This document shows positions 7,307 through 11,552 of a stretch of 11,552 nucleotides of DNA, piece after piece; within the stretch, counting starts at the first letter, position 1; each line of letters starts with the position of its first letter. The stretch comes from Ktedonobacteraceae bacterium (GTDB lineage Bacteria > Chloroflexota > Ktedonobacteria > Ktedonobacterales > Ktedonobacteraceae), in assembly GCA_014896635.1 (NCBI GenBank), contig JADBKA010000146.1:1-11552 (forward strand), read 5' to 3'. A model generated the notes under the pieces. It made no database searches. It saw nothing but the letters and a program-made list of their open reading frames with translations, and was not told where the DNA came from. The position numbers and the translations under genes are program-made.

Positions 7307-7421
7307 GACAGCCGGATGAGGAACACGCCAGTAAGAGCAATCAGCTTCCTCGGCTTCGGCTTGAAATAATTTGTGCTGTCAGTGTTGTCGATAGTATCTG
7401 CTCCTTTACTTATAAAATAAT

Positions 7422-7494
7422 AGTAACTTGACAAAACCTCGTTTAGAAGTTATCATATCGACATAGGTAAGTGACTTACCAAATGGAAGTTACT
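7422..7494 (+). promoter_or_regulatory. Operator-like inverted-repeat cluster over the doxX-like promoter
   Basis: A perfect 15-bp palindrome GGTAAGTGACTTACC (7466-7480) lies at the expected transcription start. AGTAACTT (7422-7429) over the -35 is the exact reverse complement of AAGTTACT (7487-7494), and AAGTTA (7447-7452) overlaps the -10. Four related half-sites in 73 bp around one promoter suggest a repressor operator. DoxX genes are commonly controlled by HxlR, MarR or TetR regulators (general knowledge); which one acts here is unknown and no regulator gene is in the window. Confidence 0.5.
7428..7456 (+). promoter_or_regulatory. Strong sigma-70-type promoter of the doxX-like gene
   Basis: A perfect -35 TTGACA (7428-7433), a 17-bp spacer and TATCAT (7451-7456, five of six). 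Transcription should start near 7463, within the inverted-repeat cluster described separately, leaving a leader of about 65 nt before the GTG at 7531. Confidence 0.7.
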
Positions 7495-7530
7495 AATAAT
7501 CAGGGGGAAAGAATAAGGAGTCTTCACAGC

Positions 7531-8040
7531 GTGATCGAGATGAGTCTATTACTTTTGCGCGTATTCTTTGGGTTGTTGCTGGCTGCGCATGGTTCACAGA
7601 AGCTATTCGGCTGGTTTGGGGGTCAGGGCTTCGGCAACACAGTAAAGTGGATTGAGGGGCTGGGTTTCCGGCCAGCGTTTTTATGGACGCTACTGGCGGT
7701 ACTGGGTGAAGCCGGTGGTGGTCTGCTGCTGGCACTGGGATTGTTGAGTCCGCTAGGTGTTCTGGGCATCATTGGTGCGATGCTGGTGGCTATCATCAAG
7801 GTACATGGCGCAAAAGGTTTCTGGGGGACGAAGGGCGGCTATGAGTATCCGCTGACACTGCTTATCGTGAGTGTGGTGCTTGGCCTGGTCGGCCCAGGCA
7901 GCTACTCGCTGGACGCGCTGCTTGGTATTGCGCTGCCTGAGCCACTGACATTGATTGTCGGCCTGCTGCTCACAATCGTCATTGTCGGGGCTGGCATTCT
8001 GACCAGCAACCGGCGCCGGTCAGAGCAGGTCACGGCATAA
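7531..8040 (+). CDS. DoxX-family integral membrane protein
   Basis: This 169-aa protein has four hydrophobic segments: MSLLLLRVFFGLLLAAHG, about LWTLLAVLGEAGGGLLLALG, LGIIGAMLVAIIKVHG, and a C-terminal pair around LLIVSVVLGLVGPG and LIVGLLLTIVIVGAGIL. The motifs RVFFGLLLAAHGSQKLFGWF and E-A-GGGLLLALGL are diagnostic of DoxX/DoxD-related proteins, which are linked to thiol or quinone-dependent redox balance in some bacteria; the specific role is unknown. The GTG at 7531 is chosen because AAGGAG (7515-7520) lies 10 nt upstream and the family begins close to the first helix. The frame continues back to GTG 7471 and ATG 7483, but these have no ribosome-binding site and fall inside the operator cluster. 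Gene is transcribed alone and ends at a terminator. Confidence 0.87.
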   Translation: MIEMSLLLLRVFFGLLLAAHGSQKLFGWFGGQGFGNTVKWIEGLGFRPAFLWTLLAVLGEAGGGLLLALGLLSPLGVLGIIGAMLVAIIKVHGAKGFWGTKGGYEYPLTLLIVSVVLGLVGPGSYSLDALLGIALPEPLTLIVGLLLTIVIVGAGILTSNRRRSEQVTA

Positions 8041-8066
8041 GCTGACATTCGTGAGTCTCACACAAA

Positions 8067-8099
8067 AAGGGCCTTTCCTTGCGAGGGAGAGGCTCTTAC
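8067..8099 (+). terminator. Terminator after the doxX-like gene
   Basis: AAGGGCCTTTCC (8067-8078) pairs with GGAGAGGCTCTT (8086-8097), with two G-T pairs and loop TTGCGAG. It is followed only by TACG, so the T tract is short; the A run before it makes it also plausible on the minus strand. Confidence 0.5.
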
Positions 8100-8144
8100 G
8101 CTGATTCTGGCCTTCTTTCTGTACAGGGACAATAAAAAGGGGAC

Positions 8145-8173
8145 TTTACAACTCGGCCTGGTTGTGGTATGAT
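8145..8173 (+). promoter_or_regulatory. Promoter of tRNA-Ala(CGC)
   Basis: TTTACA (8145-8150, five of six) and TATGAT (8168-8173, five of six) are separated by exactly 17 bp. The start point near 8180 leaves about 10 nt of leader before the tRNA, typical of tRNA genes. Confidence 0.75.
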
Positions 8174-8190
8174 CTACCGCGTCAAGATAT

Positions 8191-8263
8191 GGGGATGTAG
8201 CTCAGCTGGGAGAGCGCGACAATCGCACTGTCGAGGTCAGGGGTTCGAGCCCCCTCATCTCCA
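8191..8263 (+). tRNA. tRNA-Ala, anticodon CGC
   Basis: A complete 73-nt cloverleaf. The acceptor stem GGGGATG/CATCTCC contains the G3-U70 pair that identifies alanine tRNAs. The D arm is GCTC/GAGC with AGCTGGGA loop. The anticodon stem CGACA/TGTCG encloses loop ATCGCAC, giving anticodon CGC at 8224-8226 (reads GCG). The T arm AGGGG/CCCCT has loop TTCGAGC. The discriminator is A; CCA is not encoded. No convincing terminator follows before the next promoter, so read-through into the leuS leader is possible. Confidence 0.97.
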
Positions 8264-8287
8264 CTATCACACCACGCGATGTATGCC

Positions 8288-8316
8288 TTGCAAATCGCAA
8301 ACGGGTGTGGTATAAT
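8288..8316 (+). promoter_or_regulatory. Promoter of the T-box/tRNA-Ala/leuS unit
   Basis: TTGCAA (8288-8293, four of six) and a perfect TATAAT (8311-8316) are separated by exactly 17 bp. Transcription should start near 8323, just before the T-box Stem I. No comparably good promoter is visible between this one and leuS. Confidence 0.8.
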
Positions 8317-8570
8317 GGTTGCTACAAAGAGAATGAGTGCGACGAACAGGAGTAGTAGGTCTCTCCTTCCAGTACAGAGAACAGCCGGATGGTGCAAGGC
8401 TGCGGTGGAATTCAGGAAGACTGAACTCGCCTGTGAGCAGCAGGGGTGAAAGGCCCGCCTGGAGAGTATTCGGAATGGCCTCTGAAGCCACCAGGTTGAA
8501 AATGAGGTTGAGAAATACTGTACAGGTCAGGCTCTAGTCCCTGCCGGGCTGCCCGTTATAGCGCGTAATG

Positions 8571-8586
8571 AGAGTAGATCAGTGCG
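8571..8586 (+). other. T-box-like core, degenerate copy
   Basis: AGAGTAGATCAGTGCG follows the CGTTA/TAATG hairpin exactly where a T-box normally sits. It resembles the intact T-box at 8742-8756 (AGxGTxG, ATCA shared) but has TAGA in place of the TGGT needed to pair with a tRNA ACCA end. It also lacks a complementary 3' strand or terminator nearby. It could be a relic of an earlier expression platform, or chance similarity. Confidence 0.35.
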
Positions 8587-8612
8587 ACAGCAGAGAAGTT
8601 CGTGTTAAACTA

Positions 8613-8637
8613 TTTGTATTGTAGTAGACAATACAAA
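8613..8637 (+). repeat. Perfect 10-bp inverted repeat before tRNA-Ala(GGC)
   Basis: TTTGTATTGT (8613-8622) and ACAATACAAA (8628-8637) are perfect inverted repeats around AGTAG. The hairpin ends 7 nt before the mature tRNA 5' end. No T tract follows, so it is not an ordinary terminator; it may guide RNase P processing or insulate the tRNA fold from the T-box. Confidence 0.6.
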
Positions 8638-8644
8638 CGTGCAT

Positions 8645-8720
8645 GGGCCTGTAGCGCAGTTGGGAGAGCGTCTCTATGGCATGGAGAAGGTCAGGGGTTC
8701 GAGTCCCCTCAGGTCCACCA
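8645..8720 (+). tRNA. tRNA-Ala, anticodon GGC, inside the leuS T-box leader
   Basis: A complete cloverleaf. The acceptor stem GGGCCTG/CAGGTCC includes the alanine identity pair G3-U70. The D arm is GCGC/GAGC (one G-A mismatch, seen in other tRNAs) with loop AGTTGGGA. The anticodon stem TCTCT/GGAGA encloses loop ATGGCAT, anticodon GGC at 8678-8680 (reads GCC/GCU). The T arm AGGGG/CCCCT has loop TTCGAGT. The discriminator is A8717 and CCA is encoded (8718-8720), unlike the neighbouring tRNA-Ala(CGC). There is no clear promoter of its own, so it is probably cut from the leader transcript. Because it lies upstream of the T-box terminator, it would be made whether or not leuS is transcribed. Confidence 0.96.
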
Positions 8721-8741
8721 TAGCTGTCCTGGTCGAAAATC

Positions 8742-8773
8742 AGGGTGGTATCACGGAATGGCCTTTCGTCCCT
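8742..8773 (+). promoter_or_regulatory. T-box antiterminator
   Basis: Helix A1 pairs AGGG (8742-8745) with CCCT (8770-8773). A 7-nt bulge TGGTATC (8746-8752) carries TGGT, complementary to a tRNA ACCA end (tRNA-Leu has A73). Helix A2 pairs ACGGAA (8753-8758) with TTTCGT (8764-8769). This matches the canonical antiterminator architecture exactly and shares TTTCGTC with the terminator 5' arm. Confidence 0.93.
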
Positions 8774-8797
8774 CACAGGCGAAAGGCTTTTTTATTT
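8761..8797 (+). terminator. T-box-controlled intrinsic terminator
   Basis: GCCTTTCG (8761-8768) pairs perfectly with CGAAAGGC (8780-8787), followed by TTTTTTATTT. Its 5' arm is the 3' strand of the antiterminator, so the two folds are mutually exclusive and the default state is termination before leuS. Confidence 0.93.
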
Positions 8798-8834
8798 CAT
8801 CCTGTTTTACCTGACAGCAGAAAAGCAAATTTGT

Positions 8835-8877
8835 GGGGACACCCCCACCCCGCCAGGGGCGCTGCCCCTGGACCCCT
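8835..8877 (+). repeat. GC-rich REP-like hairpin repeat, copy 1
   Basis: GGGG(ACA)CCCC (8835 onward) precedes a perfect 8-bp hairpin CCAGGGGC/GCCCCTGG (8853-8860/8864-8871) and ends ACCCCT. It matches copy 2 at 11401-11450 in reverse-complement orientation. It lies in the leuS 5' untranslated region between the T-box terminator and the ribosome-binding site, so it would be present in every leuS mRNA. Confidence 0.75.
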
Positions 8878-8894
8878 GATATGCGGGAGGTCGA

Positions 8895-11366
8895 ATGATT
8901 ACGAGGACGAAGTATAACCCGAAAGAGGTTGAGTCGAAATGGCAGACGGCATGGGAGGCACGCGGGCAGTATCACGCCTCTGATGATGCACCAAAGCCGA
9001 AATTCTACCATCTGGTCATGTACCCTTACCCTTCCGGTGACCTGCACATGGGTCACTGGTACAACTTCGCGCCTGCCGATGCCTATGGGCGCTTTATTCG
9101 CATGCAGGGCTATAACGTCATGCAGCCCATCGGCTTCGATGCTTTCGGCCTGCCGGCGGAAAATGCCGCCATCAAACACGGGGTACAGGCCTATACCTGG
9201 ACGCTGACGAATATCGCGCGAATGCGCAAACAACTGCGTGCGATGGGGGCGCAGTGGGACTGGCAGCGCGAGGTTGTGACATGCCTGCCGGACTACTATA
9301 AGTGGACGCAGTGGCTGTTCCTGCAATTCTACAAGCACGGCCTGGCTTACCGCACCAAAGCCCCGGCCAACTGGTGTCCCGGCTGCAATACCACGCTGGC
9401 AAACGAGCAGGTTCTGCCCGATGGCACCTGCGAGCGCTGCGGCAGCACGGTGGTTCGCAAAGAGATTGATCAGTGGCTGATGAAGATCTCCGCCTATGCC
9501 GAGCGCCTGCTGGACTTCTCAGGCGTGATCGACTGGCCGGAGAAAACGATCACCATGCAGCGCAACTGGATCGGGCGCAGCGAGGGCGCCGAGATCCGCT
9601 TCTACACGGAAATCGACGGCCAGCGCGAGGAGATCCCCGTTTTCACCACACGCCCGGACACAATCTACGGCGTCACATTCTTCGTCCTGGCACCCGAACA
9701 TCCCTGGGTGGAGAAGATCACCACGCCCGAACACAAAGCCGCCGTTGCTGCCTATGTAGAACAGGCGCGGCGCATGACCGAGATCGAGCGCATGAGCACC
9801 GAAAAGGAGAAGACGGGCGTTTTTACCGGCGGCTACGTCACCAACCCGGTCAGTGGCGAGCAGGTGCCGGTGTGGATTGCCGATTATGTGCTGATGGGTT
9901 ACGGTTCCGGCGCAGTCATGGGCGTACCCGCGCATGACCAGCGCGACTTTGAGTTCGCGCGCAAGTTCGGCCTGCCGATCCGCGAGGTGATCCGCACCGA
10001 AGGCGAAGAGGCAAGTGATCCCGCCACCTGGGAGCATGCAAAAGAGGCTCTGGGGACAATGGTCAATTCCGGCCCCTTCGATGGTACGCCGGGCGATCAG
10101 TCTATTCAGGCCGTCACACGCTACCTGGAAGAGCACAACTGCGGTGCTTTCAAGGTCAGCTATCGCCTGCGTGACTGGTTGATTAGCCGCCAGCGTTACT
10201 GGGGCGCGCCCATCCCGATCATCTACTGTCCGCAGGATGGGATGGTGCCGGTACCGGAGGATCAACTGCCGGTCAGGCTGCCGGAAAACGTACAGTTCAA
10301 GCCAACCGGTGAATCGCCGCTGCGCTACGAAGAGGACTTCCTGAACACCACCTGCCCAGTTTGTGGTGGTCCCGCCACGCGCGAAGTCGATACGATGGAT
10401 ACCTTCATCGACTCGTCCTGGTACTTCCTGCGTTATGCCGATCCGCACAACGACCAGGAAGCGTGGAGTCAGGAAAAACTGCAAAAGTGGCTGCCTGTTG
10501 ATCAATACATCGGCGGCGTCGAGCACGCTATCCTGCACCTGCTGTACTCACGCTTCTTCGTCAAGGCGCTGCACGACATGGGCCACCTGAATTTCGATGA
10601 GCCGTTCCTGCGCCTGTTCCACCAGGGCATGGTGCTGGGCCACGACGGACAGAAAATGTCCAAATCGCGCGGCAACGTCGAGGCGCCCGACGAGTACGTC
10701 GAGAAGTACGGCGCGGATACTGTACGCTGCTATATGATGTTCATTGGCCCGTTCGATGCCGGCGGCTCCTTCAAGGCGGAGAACCTGGAAGGCGTCTGGC
10801 GCTTCCTGAACCGCGTCTGGACGCTGGTTACTGACGCCTGGAGCGATACCGTGAGCAGCGAGGAGACGCCGCAGAGCATGGCTATCGAGCGCCTGCGCCA
10901 CAAAACGATCAAGCGCGTCACCGAAGATCTGCGCAACTTCCGCTTTAACACAGCCCTGGCCGCGCTGATGGAGTGCAATAATGCGCTGATCAAGCAGCAG
11001 CAAGAACCGGTTGCACGCAGCGCCGCTTATCGCCGCGCACTGGAGACACTGCTGCAACTGCTGGCTCCGCTGGCTCCGCATATCACTGAAGAACTGTGGC
11101 ATCAGACAGGACATACAGAGAGCGTTCACGAAACTTCCTGGCCTGCCTACGACGAGGCATTGACACAGGATGAGGTGTTCACGCTGGTCGTGCAGGTCAA
11201 CGGCAAGGTGCGCGAGCGTATCGAGGTGCCGGCTGAGATCAGCGAGGAAGATGTGCGCAAGGTCGCGCTGAGCAATCCGCGCGTGCTCTCCTTCATCGGC
11301 GAGTCGACCGTGCGCAAGGTGATCTATATTCCCGGTCGCCTGGTCAATATCGTCGTCAGTCGCTAA
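8895..11366 (+). CDS. leuS: Leucyl-tRNA synthetase
   Basis: The 823-aa class I synthetase charges tRNA-Leu with leucine using ATP. Visible elements: N-terminal [17 protein letters not shown] typical of bacterial LeuRS; HIGH-type motif HMGH (51-54); zinc-like CPGC...CERC before the editing domain; CP1 editing domain with the threonine-rich TTRPDT (251-256) and [18 protein letters not shown] (His347-Asp348), which deacylates mischarged tRNA; a second [18 protein letters not shown] zinc/leucine-specific region; KMSKS at 587-591; anticodon-binding domain and a C-terminal domain ending [16 protein letters not shown]. All signature motifs are intact and length is normal. The ATG is preceded by GGGAGGT (8885-8891), rather close to the start. 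Expression is controlled by the leucine T-box upstream, which contains a tRNA-Ala gene. Confidence 0.98.
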   Translation: MITRTKYNPKEVESKWQTAWEARGQYHASDDAPKPKFYHLVMYPYPSGDLHMGHWYNFAPADAYGRFIRMQGYNVMQPIGFDAFGLPAENAAIKHGVQAYTWTLTNIARMRKQLRAMGAQWDWQREVVTCLPDYYKWTQWLFLQFYKHGLAYRTKAPANWCPGCNTTLANEQVLPDGTCERCGSTVVRKEIDQWLMKISAYAERLLDFSGVIDWPEKTITMQRNWIGRSEGAEIRFYTEIDGQREEIPVFTTRPDTIYGVTFFVLAPEHPWVEKITTPEHKAAVAAYVEQARRMTEIERMSTEKEKTGVFTGGYVTNPVSGEQVPVWIADYVLMGYGSGAVMGVPAHDQRDFEFARKFGLPIREVIRTEGEEASDPATWEHAKEALGTMVNSGPFDGTPGDQSIQAVTRYLEEHNCGAFKVSYRLRDWLISRQRYWGAPIPIIYCPQDGMVPVPEDQLPVRLPENVQFKPTGESPLRYEEDFLNTTCPVCGGPATREVDTMDTFIDSSWYFLRYADPHNDQEAWSQEKLQKWLPVDQYIGGVEHAILHLLYSRFFVKALHDMGHLNFDEPFLRLFHQGMVLGHDGQKMSKSRGNVEAPDEYVEKYGADTVRCYMMFIGPFDAGGSFKAENLEGVWRFLNRVWTLVTDAWSDTVSSEETPQSMAIERLRHKTIKRVTEDLRNFRFNTALAALMECNNALIKQQQEPVARSAAYRRALETLLQLLAPLAPHITEELWHQTGHTESVHETSWPAYDEALTQDEVFTLVVQVNGKVRERIEVPAEISEEDVRKVALSNPRVLSFIGESTVRKVIYIPGRLVNIVVSR

Positions 11367-11394
11367 GTGCTTCATCTTTTCTCTTAGGGAGAAA

Positions 11395-11472
11395 AAAAGG
11401 GAGGTCCAGGAGGGCAAAGCCCTCCTGGCGGGGGCCAGGGGGTGTCCCCCGAAAAACCTCTTTTTTCCTTTT
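11395..11472 (+). terminator. Large hairpin terminator after leuS, enclosing a REP-like repeat
   Basis: AAAAGGGAGGT (11395-11405) pairs with ACCTCTTTTTT (11456-11466) through two G-T pairs and encloses repeat copy 2; TTTTTTCCTTTTTT supplies the T tract. A smaller TTTTCTC/GAGAAAA hairpin (11377-11383/11389-11395) lies just before it. Together they probably end leuS transcription. Confidence 0.55.
11401..11450 (-). repeat. GC-rich REP-like hairpin repeat, copy 2 (inverted)
   Basis: A perfect 10-bp hairpin CCAGGAGGGC/GCCCTCCTGG (11406-11415/11419-11428) with loop AAA is followed by GGGGG(TGT)CCCCC (11438-11450). Read on the minus strand it has the same order as copy 1: GGGGGACA, CCCC, GCCAGG hairpin, CCTGGACC. 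The two copies differ in compensating positions within the stem, so the fold is kept. Confidence 0.75.
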
Positions 11473-11552
11473 TTCTCCTTTTGGAGAGGCGGGAGACCCC
11501 CGAAAGTTCACGCGAATGGGGGACCCCATAGGCGTAGACTGAACGGAAAGAG
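11473..11552. other. Intergenic tail, no gene seen
   Basis: CTCC(TTTT)GGAG (11475-11486) and CCCCC...GGGGG (11497-11501/11518-11522) can form hairpins, the latter reminiscent of the GGGGGACCCC part of the repeat family. No open frame starts before the window ends; GGAAAGAG at the very end could be a ribosome-binding site of a gene beyond the window. Confidence 0.4.

Larger units (their letters stand above)
8323..8797 (+). promoter_or_regulatory. Leucine T-box riboswitch leader of leuS, interrupted by a tRNA gene
   Basis: T-box leaders sense uncharged tRNA: Stem I reads the anticodon, the antiterminator bulge binds the free 3' end, and transcription continues. Stem I is complete. ACAGG/CCTGT (8346-8350/8430-8434) closes the specifier loop with AGTA (8351-8354) opposite GAA (8423-8425). 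The specifier is CTC (8426-8428, Leu), followed by a purine. Above it, GTCT/AGAC and TCCT/AGGA pair, then comes AGAGA (8376-8380). The apical helix CAGCC/GGCTG (8382-8386/8398-8402) carries loop GGATGGTGCAA. Downstream, CCTGG/CCAGG (8458/8491) and AGTATT/AATACT (8465/8514) are interleaved, like the Stem IIA/B pseudoknot. A CGTTA...TAATG hairpin (8554-8570) follows. The T-box AGGGTGGTATCACGG (8742-8756) and the terminator lie only after a whole tRNA gene (8645-8720). The CTC specifier matches the downstream leuS. Confidence 0.95.

Noticed and set aside
7471..7530. Longer start of the doxX-like gene
   Set aside because: No ribosome-binding site, falls within the operator palindrome, and adds a hydrophilic tail not usual in the family.
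8182..8397. Minus-strand frame over tRNA-Ala(CGC) with the peptide GARTPDLDSA
   Set aside because: This is the well-known spurious peptide obtained by translating the antisense of a tRNA; the same holds for 8579-8776 over tRNA-Ala(GGC) and for plus-strand frames through the T-box.
8571..8600. Functional first antiterminator before the tRNA
   Set aside because: TAGA replaces TGGN, and no complementary 3' strand or T-tract terminator follows before the tRNA.
8645..8720. tRNA-Ala(GGC) as an integrase attachment site
   Set aside because: No integrase gene and no duplicated tRNA 3' end were seen in the window.

Overview
The window looks like chromosomal DNA of a Chloroflexota bacterium, most likely of the class Ktedonobacteria. 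This rests on moderate-to-high GC, a mix of Gram-positive-like regulation (an intrinsic-terminator T-box) with an intact lipobox, and GC-rich dispersed hairpin repeats of the GGGGACACCCCC...CCAGG type that I associate with that group. The taxonomic call is an inference. No transposase, integrase, phage or CRISPR sequence is visible.

Layout, left to right. Positions 1-220 hold no gene but contain a possible structured RNA leader. Then come a secreted alpha/beta-hydrolase lipoprotein (221-1216), a terminator, a small metallophosphoesterase (1297-2013), and a shared hairpin convergent with a small acidic orphan protein on the minus strand (2095-2289). An extended -10 promoter precedes a two-gene overlapping unit: a zinc-dependent alcohol/polyol dehydrogenase (2691-3755) and dihydrolipoamide dehydrogenase (3736-5160). 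A long terminator, whose 3' part overlaps a good sigma-70 promoter, separates these from a membrane-anchored polysaccharide deacetylase (5332-6771). That gene is convergent with, and overlaps by 35 bp, a DUF3995-like membrane protein (6737-7246, minus). The latter is divergent from a DoxX-family membrane protein (7531-8040) whose promoter lies in a cluster of inverted repeats.

The most interesting part is 8145-11466. A tRNA-Ala(CGC) with its own strong promoter is followed by a second promoter (TTGCAA-N17-TATAAT) and a T-box riboswitch leader for leuS (leucyl-tRNA synthetase, 8895-11366). The leader has a full Stem I with a CTC (Leu) specifier and a textbook T-box antiterminator/terminator switch. 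Between these two halves of the riboswitch lies a complete tRNA-Ala(GGC) gene (8645-8720, CCA encoded). The aptamer and the expression platform of the leucine sensor are therefore separated by a tRNA that RNase P should cut out. This arrangement is the main finding. leuS is also bracketed by two inverted copies of the GC-rich repeat, the second nested inside its probable terminator.

How the genes relate: leuS and its leader form one regulatory unit that also yields tRNA-Ala. The dehydrogenase and Lpd genes are probably translationally coupled. The remaining genes are single-gene units concerned with the cell envelope (esterase lipoprotein, deacetylase, two small membrane proteins) or of unknown role.
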